Assembly: GCF_015356115.1 (NCBI RefSeq) | Contig: NZ_CP063056.1 | Coordinates: 682,001-746,000 of the forward strand | DNA: 64,000 nt | Origin: Rodentibacter haemolyticus | Lineage (GTDB): Bacteria; Pseudomonadota; Gammaproteobacteria; Enterobacterales; Pasteurellaceae | Direction of reading: 5' to 3' | Shown here: one piece after another, positions 7,563 through 16,010 of the stretch | Layout: each line of letters starts with the position of its first letter | Position numbering within the stretch: position 1 is the first letter of the stretch | The notes under the pieces: model-generated | Database searches by the model: none | What the model was told of the DNA's origin: nothing | What the model saw: only the letters and a program-made list of their open reading frames with translations | Translations under genes and position numbers: made by a program

Positions 7563-8433
7563 TATTTTGCTCCTTGATAATACGCAACAAGTATTGTCCA
7601 TAGGCATTTTTCGCCATTGGTTGGGCAAGTTTCTCCACTTGTTCTTGAGAAAGCCAGCCGTTTCGCCACGCAATCTCTTCTAAGCACGCTACTTGTAAAC
7701 CTTGAACATTTTCAATGGTTCGGATAAATGAGGCAGCCTCGTGCAAGCTCTCGTGGGTTCCAGTATCAAGCCACGCAAATCCACGTCCAAGGAGTTGTAC
7801 ATTGAGCGAGCCATCTTTCAAATACATTTCATTAAGCGTGGTAATTTCCAACTCGCCCCGAGCAAAAGGCTTCACTTGTTTAGCAAATTCCACCACTCGA
7901 TGATCGTAAAAATATAGTCCCGTAACCGCATAATTAGATTTCGGCTTCACCGGCTTTTCTTCAATTGAAACCGCCCTAAACTGTTCATCAAATTCCACCA
8001 CGCCAAAACGTTCGGGATCTTTCACTAAATAGCCAAATACCGTTGCACCTGCTTCTTGTGCCACCGCTTGTTGCAACATTTGGGAAAAATACTGACCATA
8101 AAAAATATTATCGCCTAACACTAAACAGCAACGATCACCGTTAATGAACTCTTCGCCAATTAAGAAGGCTTGAGCTAAACCATCTGGGCTTGGCTGAACA
8201 GCGTAAGAAATTTGAATACCAAAATCTGATCCATCGCCTAGTAAACGTTTAAAACTTTCGTTATCTTCAGGCGTGGTAATCACTAAAATTTCCCGAATGC
8301 CTGCTAGCATCAACACAGACAAGGGGTAGTAAATCATTGGTTTATCGTAAACAGGTAATAGCTGCTTAGAAACACCACGAGTAATCGGATACAGGCGAGT
8401 ACCCGATCCTCCTGCTAAAATAATCCCTTTCAT
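7555..8433 (-). CDS. rmlA: Glucose-1-phosphate thymidylyltransferase
   Basis: A 292-residue nucleotidyltransferase that makes dTDP-glucose from dTTP and glucose 1-phosphate. The signature LAGGSGTRLYPIT is at the N-terminus with the KQLLPVYDKPMIYYPLS block right after it, and the substrate-binding LVLGDNIFYG and IEEKPVKPKSNYAVTGLY segments follow in order. Length is normal. The gene starts 6 bases after rmlB with AAGGA upstream. An Actinobacillus-type uptake core is present at 8063-8071, the third in this short rml block. First committed step of dTDP-L-rhamnose synthesis. Confidence 0.96.
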   Translation of the reverse strand: MKGIILAGGSGTRLYPITRGVSKQLLPVYDKPMIYYPLSVLMLAGIREILVITTPEDNESFKRLLGDGSDFGIQISYAVQPSPDGLAQAFLIGEEFINGDRCCLVLGDNIFYGQYFSQMLQQAVAQEAGATVFGYLVKDPERFGVVEFDEQFRAVSIEEKPVKPKSNYAVTGLYFYDHRVVEFAKQVKPFARGELEITTLNEMYLKDGSLNVQLLGRGFAWLDTGTHESLHEAASFIRTIENVQGLQVACLEEIAWRNGWLSQEQVEKLAQPMAKNAYGQYLLRIIKEQNNG

Positions 8434-8439
8434 TGTCTA

Positions 8440-9507
8440 TTATCCTTGTTGTCCCAAACGTTCCCGATTATAAGAGCCGTCTAGCACACGTTCCCACCAT
8501 TTTTGATTGGCAAGATACCACTCTACGGTCTTACGAATACCCGACTCAAAGGTCTCTTTTGGTGTCCATCCAAGTTCTTGTCCAATTTTGCTAGCATCAA
8601 TCGCATAACGCACATCATGTCCCGGACGATCTTTCACAAAAGTAATTAAATCCATATAGTAGGAAATTCCGTTTGATTTATTTGGCACAAGTTCCTCTAG
8701 TAACTCACAAATCGTCCGCACTACATCAATATTAGTTTTTTCATTATGGCCACCGATATTATAGGTTTCACCAATTTTGCCTTCTGTTACAACTTTATAT
8801 AACGCCCGAGCGTGATCTTCTACAAACAACCAATCCCGAATTTGCTGACCGTTACCATAGACAGGTAAAGGCTTACCTTCCAAAGCATTTAGAATCATAA
8901 GAGGAATCAATTTTTCAGGGAAGTGGAAAGGACCATAATTGTTTGAGCAATTAGTGACAATAGTTGGTAAACCATAAGTCCGCAGCCACGCACGTACAAG
9001 ATGATCACTAGAGGCTTTTGAAGCAGAATAAGGGCTGCTTGGAGCATAAGATGTAGTCTCAGTAAACAGATCGTCCGTCCCTTCCAAATCACCATACACC
9101 TCATCAGTGGAAATATGATGAAAACGAAAGTTTGCCTTTTTCTCACCCTCTAAATTACACCAATAATGGCGAGCGGCTTCAAGTAGGGTAAATGTGCCTA
9201 AAATATTGGTGTGAATAAAGGTTGCTGCACTATCAATAGAGCGGTCCACATGGCTTTCTGCCGCCAAATGCATGATTGCATCAGGTTGGTACTGTTCAAA
9301 TACTCGGGCAATTTCTTTTTCATCACAAATATCCACTTGCTCAAAGTAATAGCGAGGCGAATTTACCACGCTTTCAAGGGATTCCAAATTGCCAGCATAA
9401 GTCAATTTATCTACGTTAATCACGCTATCTTGCGTGTCATTAATAATATGGCGAACTACTGCAGAGCCAATAAACCCTGCCCCACCAGTTACGAGAATTT
9501 TTTTCAT
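8440..9507 (-). CDS. rmlB: dTDP-glucose 4,6-dehydratase
   Basis: A 355-residue extended SDR dehydratase, first gene of the polysaccharide operon. The NAD-binding motif TGGAGFIGS is at residues 7-15, the catalytic Thr-Asp-Glu triad is in STDEVYGD (134-136), and the Tyr/Lys pair is in YSASK (160, 164). Length is normal for RmlB. AGGA lies about 8 bases upstream of the ATG. The 164-base gap to glnA should contain the operon promoter; on the minus strand a TACAAT -10-like element lies near 9570 but no convincing -35 is visible. Confidence 0.96.
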   Translation of the reverse strand: MKKILVTGGAGFIGSAVVRHIINDTQDSVINVDKLTYAGNLESLESVVNSPRYYFEQVDICDEKEIARVFEQYQPDAIMHLAAESHVDRSIDSAATFIHTNILGTFTLLEAARHYWCNLEGEKKANFRFHHISTDEVYGDLEGTDDLFTETTSYAPSSPYSASKASSDHLVRAWLRTYGLPTIVTNCSNNYGPFHFPEKLIPLMILNALEGKPLPVYGNGQQIRDWLFVEDHARALYKVVTEGKIGETYNIGGHNEKTNIDVVRTICELLEELVPNKSNGISYYMDLITFVKDRPGHDVRYAIDASKIGQELGWTPKETFESGIRKTVEWYLANQKWWERVLDGSYNRERLGQQG

Positions 9508-9671
9508 TTTTTTTCCTAATTTTCCTAAATGACAAATTTTAGATGATGATGTGAAACAGATTGTACCACATAATATAATAGCACCTTAATCACTTCTGCT
9601 CTAACCTAATCTCCACTATTACTGCAATTATTTAGTCTAGTTCGTTATATATATTTTCTATTACAAACAAA

Positions 9672-11084
9672 CTATACGTAATACATCTCAAATTCCACCG
9701 GATGCGGCGTCATATTTAAACGTTCGACTTCTTTGCGTTTAATGGCGATAAAAGCTTCTACAAACTCTTTACTGAACACGTTACCCTGAGTTAAAAATTC
9801 GTAATCTTTTTCTAACGAATCTAGAGCCTCTTCAAGTGAGCCGGCTACGGCAGGAATATCCTTTAATTCTTCCGGAGGTAAATCGTAAAGATTTTTATCC
9901 ATTGCCTCACCCGGATGAATTTTATTCACCACACCATCTAACCCTGCCATCAATAAGGCGGCAAAAGCTAAATATGGGTTTGCCATCGGATCAGGGAAAC
10001 GGGCTTCAACACGGATCGCCTTAGGGCTGGTTACCGCAGGAATACGAATCGAGGCGGAACGGTTACTTGCTGAATAAGCGAGTAATACTGGTGCTTCATA
10101 ACCCGGCACTAAACGTTTATATGAGTTGGTAGTCGGGTTGGTGAACGCATTTAAGGCTTTTGCGTGTTTGATAATACCGCCGATATAGTAAAGTGCGGTT
10201 TCGGAAAGACCGGCATATTTATCACCTTGGAAAATATTTTTGCCGTCTTTGCTTAGTGACATATTACAGTGCATACCCGAGCCGTTATCGCCTGTAATCG
10301 GCTTCGGCATAAAACAAGCGGTTTTGCCGTGTTCAAGGGCAACATTTTGTACAACATATTTATAGATTTGGGTTTCATCCGCTTTTAAGGTTAAGGTGTT
10401 GAATTTTGTTGCAATCTCGTTTTGACCCGCAGTGGCAACTTCGTGATGATGAGCTTCAATCACCAATCCCATTTCTTCTAAAAGCAGACACATTTCGGAA
10501 CGAATATCATGAGCGGTGTCAATAGGCGCTACAGCGCAGTATCCTCCCTTTTTCAACGGACGATAAGCATTATTCCCGCCTTCGTATTTTTTGTTGGTAT
10601 TCCAAGCTGCTTCTACATCATCAATGGAAAATGAAGCACGATTCATAGAAACATCGAAACGCACGTCATCAAAGAGGAAAAATTCAGGTTCCGGCCCGAA
10701 AAACGCCTGATCGGCAATACCGGTTGAACGCATATAATTTTCGGCACGAATTGCAATAGAACGAGGATCACGATCATAGCTTTGCATTGTTGCCGGCTCA
10801 TAAACGCTACAACGTAAAGAAAGTGTCGGGATCTGTGCAAAGGGATCGACTACTGCGGTTTCCGCCATCGGCATTAAAAGCATATCCGCTTTATTAATCG
10901 TTTTCCAACCTTCTACCGATGAGCCATCAAACATTTTACCGTCTTCAAACATTTCTTCATCAACAAGGCTAACCGGAATAGATACACCGTGTTCCTTGCC
11001 TTTAATATCAGTGAATCGGAGAAGAACAAATTTTATCTCGTTTTCTTCAATGAGTTTAAACACGTTGGCGATTGCATTTGACAT
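9672..11084 (-). CDS. glnA: Glutamine synthetase, type I
   Basis: A 470-residue GSI enzyme making glutamine from glutamate, ammonia and ATP. Family blocks are present in order: FDGSSVEGW (about residue 53), the FGPEPEFFLFD metal-binding segment, NGSGMHCNMSLS, NRSASIRIPAV and the adenylylation loop DKNLYDLPPEE with Tyr at about residue 400. The Tyr implies control by adenylylation as in enteric bacteria, if GlnE is present elsewhere. It is oriented toward the polysaccharide operon and divergent from typA across a 267-base gap. A Hin-type uptake signal lies inside the gene near 10191. No sigma-54 -24/-12 promoter was recognised upstream. Confidence 0.98.
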   Translation of the reverse strand: MSNAIANVFKLIEENEIKFVLLRFTDIKGKEHGVSIPVSLVDEEMFEDGKMFDGSSVEGWKTINKADMLLMPMAETAVVDPFAQIPTLSLRCSVYEPATMQSYDRDPRSIAIRAENYMRSTGIADQAFFGPEPEFFLFDDVRFDVSMNRASFSIDDVEAAWNTNKKYEGGNNAYRPLKKGGYCAVAPIDTAHDIRSEMCLLLEEMGLVIEAHHHEVATAGQNEIATKFNTLTLKADETQIYKYVVQNVALEHGKTACFMPKPITGDNGSGMHCNMSLSKDGKNIFQGDKYAGLSETALYYIGGIIKHAKALNAFTNPTTNSYKRLVPGYEAPVLLAYSASNRSASIRIPAVTSPKAIRVEARFPDPMANPYLAFAALLMAGLDGVVNKIHPGEAMDKNLYDLPPEELKDIPAVAGSLEEALDSLEKDYEFLTQGNVFSKEFVEAFIAIKRKEVERLNMTPHPVEFEMYYV

Positions 11085-11305
11085 AGGAATCCTCTATTTT
11101 GCGATATGGTCTCAATAAAATAAGCGCGCATTGTAGCTTAATCGCCCATTTTTTTCACTAGATTTATTTTTCCAATTGTCATAGCGGGTAACGTAAAAGT
11201 CGTGTATAATTTTTGCCCTTTCGTGCCAAGATAAGCGTAATTTAGTGCATAGTATGTAAATTACCTACGATTCCCACACGAAATAATAAACTTTTTATAC
11301 ACGAA

Positions 11306-11324
11306 CGTGAGACTTTGTCTCACG
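11306..11324. repeat. Perfect 8-bp palindrome upstream of typA
   Basis: CGTGAGAC (11306-11313), a TTT loop and GTCTCACG (11317-11324) form a strong hairpin ending 27 bases before the typA start. It is followed by CCCTAC, the same edge motif seen in the REP-like elements at 13241 and 47423. It could be a small dispersed repeat, a leader structure of typA mRNA, or a terminator for transcription entering from the left, although it has no U-tract. Confidence 0.6.
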
Positions 11325-11351
11325 CCCTACATAATCAATTCAATATAAACA

Positions 11352-13202
11352 ATGAAAAACAAAATCGATATTAACAAATTGCGCAATATTGCTATTATCG
11401 CGCACGTTGACCACGGTAAAACAACCCTTGTAGATAAACTCCTTCAACAATCAGGTACTTTTGATGCAATACGTGGTGATGCAGACGAACGCGTGATGGA
11501 CTCTAATGATCTTGAAAAAGAACGCGGCATTACCATTCTTGCCAAAAACACGGCGATTAACTGGAACGATTACCGAATCAACATCGTAGATACCCCGGGG
11601 CACGCAGACTTCGGCGGTGAAGTAGAACGCGTACTTTCAATGGTAGATTCCGTACTTTTAGTCGTTGATGCGTTTGACGGCCCGATGCCGCAAACCCGTT
11701 TCGTCACCCAAAAAGCTTTTGCTCACGGTTTAAAACCAATCGTAGTCATCAACAAAGTGGATCGTCCCGGTGCGCGCCCTGACTGGGTTGTGGATCAAGT
11801 GTTCGATTTATTCGTAAACCTTGGCGCAACGGATGAACAATTAGACTTCCCGATTATTTACGCTTCAGCCCTAAACGGTGTGGCCGGTCTTGAACATGAA
11901 GAATTAGCGAAAGATATGACCCCGTTATTTGAAGCAATCGTCAAACACGTTGAACCGCCGAAAGTGGAATTAGATGCTCCGTTCCAAATGCAAATCTCCC
12001 AATTAGACTACAACAATTATGTTGGGGTTATTGGAATCGGACGTATTAAGCGCGGCTCAATCAAACCGAATCAACCGGTTACCGTTATCAATAGCGAAGG
12101 GAAAACCCGCCAAGGTCGTATAGGTCAAGTGCTTGGACATCTTGGTTTACAACGTTATGAAGAAGATGTGGCTTACGCCGGAGACATCGTTGCTATTACC
12201 GGCTTAGGCGAACTCAACATTTCCGACACCATTTGTGATATCAATGCCGTTGAGGCATTGCCTTCACTCACTGTTGATGAACCGACAGTTACAATGTTCT
12301 TCTGTGTAAACACTTCGCCTTTTGCCGGCCAAGAAGGGAAATACGTGACTTCACGCCAAATTCTTGAACGTTTAAATAAAGAACTCGTTCACAACGTGGC
12401 ATTGCGTGTAGAAGAAACCCCTAATCCTGATGAGTTCCGCGTATCCGGTCGCGGTGAATTACATCTTTCCGTCTTAATTGAAAATATGCGCCGTGAAGGC
12501 TATGAATTAGCCGTATCCCGTCCGAAAGTTATTTATCGTGAAATTGACGGCAAAAAACAAGAACCCTACGAACAAGTCACTATTGACGTGGAAGAACAAC
12601 ATCAAGGTTCCGTGATGGAAGCCTTAGGTATCCGCAAAGGTGAAGTGCGTGATATGTTGCCTGACGGAAAAGGGCGTGTACGTTTAGAATACATCATTCC
12701 GAGCCGTGGATTAATCGGTTTCCGCGGTGAATTTATGACTATGACTTCCGGCACAGGCTTACTTTACTCCAGTTTCAGTCACTATGATGAAATCAAAGGC
12801 GGCGAAATCGGTCAACGTAAGAACGGCGTGTTAATTTCTAACGCCACCGGCAAAGCATTGGCTTATGCACTATTCGGTTTACAAGAACGTGGCAAATTAA
12901 TGATTGATGCCAACGTAGATGTGTATGAAGGTCAAATCATCGGTATTCACAGCCGCTCAAACGATCTCACGGTGAACTGCTTACAAGGTAAAAAACTCAC
13001 CAATATGCGTGCTTCAGGCAAAGATGACGCCATCGTGTTAACCACACCGGTGAAATTCTCCCTTGAACAAGCGATCGAGTTTATTGATGATGATGAACTC
13101 GTGGAAGTCACACCTGAATCGATCCGCATCCGCAAAAAACTTTTAACGGAAAACGATCGTAAACGTGCAAACCGCACGACAACCAGTACAAGTACTCACT
13201 AA
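11352..13202 (+). CDS. typA: Ribosome-associated translational GTPase BipA/TypA
   Basis: A 616-residue translation-factor GTPase that binds the ribosome and aids 50S assembly, especially in cold or stress. G1 is AHVDHGKTT (about residue 18), G3 is DTPGHADFGGEVER, G4 is NKVDRPGARP, then the EF-Tu/EF-G-like domain II and the C-terminal BipA-specific region with GEFMTMTSGTGLLYSSF. Length matches the family. It is a single-gene unit: a divergent promoter gap lies upstream and a perfect intrinsic terminator begins 9 bases after the stop. The start codon follows an AT-rich stretch with a weak Shine-Dalgarno sequence. Confidence 0.97.
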   Translation: MKNKIDINKLRNIAIIAHVDHGKTTLVDKLLQQSGTFDAIRGDADERVMDSNDLEKERGITILAKNTAINWNDYRINIVDTPGHADFGGEVERVLSMVDSVLLVVDAFDGPMPQTRFVTQKAFAHGLKPIVVINKVDRPGARPDWVVDQVFDLFVNLGATDEQLDFPIIYASALNGVAGLEHEELAKDMTPLFEAIVKHVEPPKVELDAPFQMQISQLDYNNYVGVIGIGRIKRGSIKPNQPVTVINSEGKTRQGRIGQVLGHLGLQRYEEDVAYAGDIVAITGLGELNISDTICDINAVEALPSLTVDEPTVTMFFCVNTSPFAGQEGKYVTSRQILERLNKELVHNVALRVEETPNPDEFRVSGRGELHLSVLIENMRREGYELAVSRPKVIYREIDGKKQEPYEQVTIDVEEQHQGSVMEALGIRKGEVRDMLPDGKGRVRLEYIIPSRGLIGFRGEFMTMTSGTGLLYSSFSHYDEIKGGEIGQRKNGVLISNATGKALAYALFGLQERGKLMIDANVDVYEGQIIGIHSRSNDLTVNCLQGKKLTNMRASGKDDAIVLTTPVKFSLEQAIEFIDDDELVEVTPESIRIRKKLLTENDRKRANRTTTSTSTH

Positions 13203-13210
13203 TAAAAAAT

Positions 13211-13236
13211 GGGATCAGCAATGATCCCGTTTTTTA
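13211..13236 (+). terminator. Intrinsic terminator of typA
   Basis: GGGATCA (13211-13217), loop GCAA, TGATCCC (13222-13228), then GTTTTTTAT. The same 16-base stem-loop core recurs in the sstT leader at 49905-49920. Confidence 0.9.
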
Positions 13237-13240
13237 TCTC

Positions 13241-13316
13241 AGTAGGGTGTGCAACTTGTTTGCCCGTCGAAAATATCGTGTTTGGAACGGTGGGCAAACA
13301 AGTTGCCCACCCTACT
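13241..13316. repeat. REP-like long inverted repeat
   Basis: Two 25-base arms (13241-13265 and 13292-13316) match at 24 of 25 positions around a 26-base loop. The outer 9 bases are AGTAGGGTG / CACCCTACT. The right arm region also contains its own palindrome GGTGGGCAA-ACAAG-TTGCCCACC (13289-13311), so two alternative hairpins are possible. It lies between convergent typA and alaA and codes for nothing. Confidence 0.85.
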
Positions 13317-13329
13317 TTTCTATGAAATT

Positions 13330-13348
13330 GGGCGTATTGCATACGCCC
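13330..13348. repeat. Palindrome after alaA
   Basis: GGGCGTAT (13330-13337), TGC, ATACGCCC (13341-13348), just past the alaA stop. It may protect the 3' end of the alaA transcript; no U-tract follows on the minus strand, so a terminator call would be weak. Confidence 0.6.
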
Positions 13349-13354
13349 TAGCGT

Positions 13355-14569
13355 TTATTGGCGATAATTTTCTAAGAAACGCCCGAGTTTGGTGATCGCT
13401 TCTTCCAATTGGTTCACATAAGGCAAGGTGACAATACGGAAATGATCCGGTGAATGCCAATTAAAGCCTTTGCCGTGCACAAGCAATACTTTTTCTTGAC
13501 GAAGTAAATCAAGCACCATTTTTTCATCACTGTGAATGTTGAATTTTTTAATATCCATTTTAGGGAACATATACATCGCCCCCATCGGTTTTACGCAAGT
13601 AATCCCCGGAATTTGAGTTATTAATTCGTAGGATCTATTGCGTTGCTCTAATAAGCGTCCGCCCGGTAAAATAAATTCATTGATACTTTGATAACCTCCT
13701 AATGCCGTTTGAATAGCGTGTTGCATTGGCACATTCGCACACAAACGCATTGAGGCCAGCATATCCAAACCTTCAATATAACCTTTCGCCTGATGTTTCG
13801 GGCCATTTAAAATCATCCAACCTTGACGAAAGCCCGCAACACGGTAGGCTTTAGATAAACCGTTGAAGGTAACCGTTAATAAATCCGGTGCAAGTGAAGC
13901 GATATGATGATGAACCGCGCCATCGTATAAAATCTTGTCATAGATTTCATCTGCAAAAATAATCAAATTATTTTGACGCGCTATTTCGACAACTTCTTCC
14001 AATAACGCTTTGCTATATACTGAACCGGTCGGATTATTCGGGTTAATGATCACAATCGCTTTCGTTTTTGCGTTCACTTTGGCTTTAATATCATCAATCG
14101 CCGGAAACCAATTCGCGTCTTCATCACATAAATAATGCACGGCTTTGCCGCCGGAAAGCGTTACCGCCGCCGTCCATAACGGATAATCGGGCATCGGCAC
14201 AAGCACTTCATCACCGTCATTTAACAGGGCTTGCATTGCCATTGTGATGAGTTCCGACACTCCGTTACCGATATACACATCGTTTACTGTCGCACCTTGA
14301 ATACCTTTGGATTGATAATATTGAACAATAGCTTTACGTGCGGAATATAGTCCCTTGGAATCACAATAGCCTTGCGCTGAAGGCAAATTGCGCAACACAT
14401 CCACCAAAATCTCATCCGGTGCTTCAAAACCAAAAGGTGCGGGATTACCGATATTAAGCTTTAAAATTTTATTGCCTTCTTCTTCCAAGCGCAGGGCTTC
14501 CTTGTGCACCGGCCCTCGAATGTCATAACAAACGTGTTCCAATTTATCGGATTTTGGGAATAATCGCAT
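13355..14569 (-). CDS. alaA: Alanine aminotransferase (YfbQ/AlaA type)
   Basis: A 404-residue fold-type I PLP aminotransferase making alanine from pyruvate and glutamate. The PLP-contact segments are visible: IGNGVSELI, the cofactor-binding NPNNPTGSVY, FADEIYDKILYDG and the Schiff-base lysine in FNGLSKAYR. The opening DKLEHVCYDIRGPV and the length match AlaA of enteric bacteria. It is transcribed away from menF across a gap that holds a Hin-type uptake signal near 14597. Substrate choice follows from the close similarity to AlaA; other aminotransferases of the subfamily remain possible but less likely. Confidence 0.93.
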   Translation of the reverse strand: MRLFPKSDKLEHVCYDIRGPVHKEALRLEEEGNKILKLNIGNPAPFGFEAPDEILVDVLRNLPSAQGYCDSKGLYSARKAIVQYYQSKGIQGATVNDVYIGNGVSELITMAMQALLNDGDEVLVPMPDYPLWTAAVTLSGGKAVHYLCDEDANWFPAIDDIKAKVNAKTKAIVIINPNNPTGSVYSKALLEEVVEIARQNNLIIFADEIYDKILYDGAVHHHIASLAPDLLTVTFNGLSKAYRVAGFRQGWMILNGPKHQAKGYIEGLDMLASMRLCANVPMQHAIQTALGGYQSINEFILPGGRLLEQRNRSYELITQIPGITCVKPMGAMYMFPKMDIKKFNIHSDEKMVLDLLRQEKVLLVHGKGFNWHSPDHFRIVTLPYVNQLEEAITKLGRFLENYRQ

Positions 14570-14717
14570 AGTGAAATCCTCTTATTTTTTAAGAAAAGTG
14601 CGGTTAATTTACGGCTTAATTTTCAATCTTGCAAAGATTTTATAAAAAAATTTTTTGTAACAAATAAACTGCGGTAGAATACGGGCTAATTTTCTGTGTA
14701 TTTTGAACAACTTTTTA

Positions 14718-16010
14718 ATGGATATTTTAGAACAAGCGGCAAGCCGAATAAGCCGGCAAATTGAAGATTATTTGCGACAAAAACAAACGGATATCGTGCG
14801 TTTTCAAGTAGAAATCGCCAATGTCGATTTATTGGCGTGGCTAAAAGCACAAAGGGTTTATCCACAGTTCTACTTACACTTTCGTGATGAAGAACAAAGA
14901 TTTGCTGCGCTCGGTGAAGTGCGGTCATTTTCAGCGTTAAATTTAGCGCAAGAGTTTATTGAACAATACTGTTTACCATTAATCGGCGGTTTACAATTTC
15001 AAGGTTACGAACAGTTCATTTTGCCGCAAATGCTGTTAGAGCAAAAGGAATGCGCTACTACGGTAAGCGTTTTTGTCGAAGGTGAAACTTCCGCACAATC
15101 CGCTTTAGCTCTTATTAAAACATTACCGAAAACAACCGCACTTTGCGACTTACCCAAACAAGTTCCTTTGCTGATCGAACGGCGTGCTGATGAGCGAACT
15201 TGGAATGACTGGGTAAATCAGGCGCTTTTTGAAATCAAACAAGGCGAATTAACTAAGATCGTGTTGGCAAATGAAACGATTTTCCACTTAAAACAGCGTA
15301 TTAATCCCTATGATTTTCTTGCCGAAAGTGAAAAACAAAATCAAGGTTGCTATCACTTTTTGTGGGCGGAAAATCCTCATTCTGCTTTCGTGGGCTCGAC
15401 ACCTGAACGTTTATACGCACGCGAATACAATCTTTTTTTAACCGAAGCGCTCGCAGGCACCGCACCTATTACGGAAAACCTTCAAGAAAACCTGCAACAA
15501 GCCGATTGGTTGTTAAAAGATGAAAAGAATCTGAACGAGAACTGGCTGGTGGTGCAAGATATTTCTCAAAATATTCGCTCAATGGTGGAATCCTTTGATG
15601 TAGGTGAAGTGGAACTCAAACCTTTACGCAAAGTACAACATTTGTTACGAAAAATTCGTGCAAATCTGACCGCACATTATCGAGATTCCGCATTACTTAA
15701 AGCGATTCACCCTACTGCGGCGGTTTCAGGCTTACCACAGCAACAGGCCAGAATGATTTTATCGGAAATCGAAACTTTTGAGCGGGGTTGGTATGCCGGT
15801 ACATTAGGCATTATGAGCGAGGCATATTCTGAATTTTGTGTGGCAATTCGTTCCGCCTTTATTGAAAGCAATCGAATCCGCGTATTTGCCGGTGCGGGCA
15901 TTGTTGAAGGCTCGCAACCCTTAATTGAATGGAAAGAAATCGAACGTAAGGCAGCAGGACTCATTTCCCTGTTTGCAGAAAATCATAACGGAGAAAAAGA
16001 ATGTCTGTAA
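14718..16010 (+). CDS. menF: Isochorismate synthase
   Basis: A 430-residue chorismate-utilising enzyme catalysing chorismate to isochorismate, the entry to menaquinone. The C-terminal catalytic domain shows the ordered family motifs: EIKQGELTKIVLA, STPERLY, EALAGTAP, HPTAAVSGLP, and the final FAGAGIVEGSQPLIEWKEIE. I prefer the ATG at 14718; a TTG at 14703 is an in-frame alternative and neither has a clear Shine-Dalgarno sequence. It overlaps menD by 10 bases, so the genes are translationally coupled. Two uptake signals fall inside it (about 14918 and 15137). EntC-type function in a siderophore pathway is less likely because of the menD/menH neighbours. Confidence 0.95.
   Translation: MDILEQAASRISRQIEDYLRQKQTDIVRFQVEIANVDLLAWLKAQRVYPQFYLHFRDEEQRFAALGEVRSFSALNLAQEFIEQYCLPLIGGLQFQGYEQFILPQMLLEQKECATTVSVFVEGETSAQSALALIKTLPKTTALCDLPKQVPLLIERRADERTWNDWVNQALFEIKQGELTKIVLANETIFHLKQRINPYDFLAESEKQNQGCYHFLWAENPHSAFVGSTPERLYAREYNLFLTEALAGTAPITENLQENLQQADWLLKDEKNLNENWLVVQDISQNIRSMVESFDVGEVELKPLRKVQHLLRKIRANLTAHYRDSALLKAIHPTAAVSGLPQQQARMILSEIETFERGWYAGTLGIMSEAYSEFCVAIRSAFIESNRIRVFAGAGIVEGSQPLIEWKEIERKAAGLISLFAENHNGEKECL

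Noticed and set aside
8907..9146. Open frame in another frame of rmlB, and many similar overlapping frames throughout
   Set aside because: They lie inside well-supported genes, lack ribosome-binding sites and show no family features.
14703..14717. Upstream TTG start for menF
   Set aside because: An ATG five codons later is equally well placed and neither start has a clear ribosome-binding site; the ATG was preferred.
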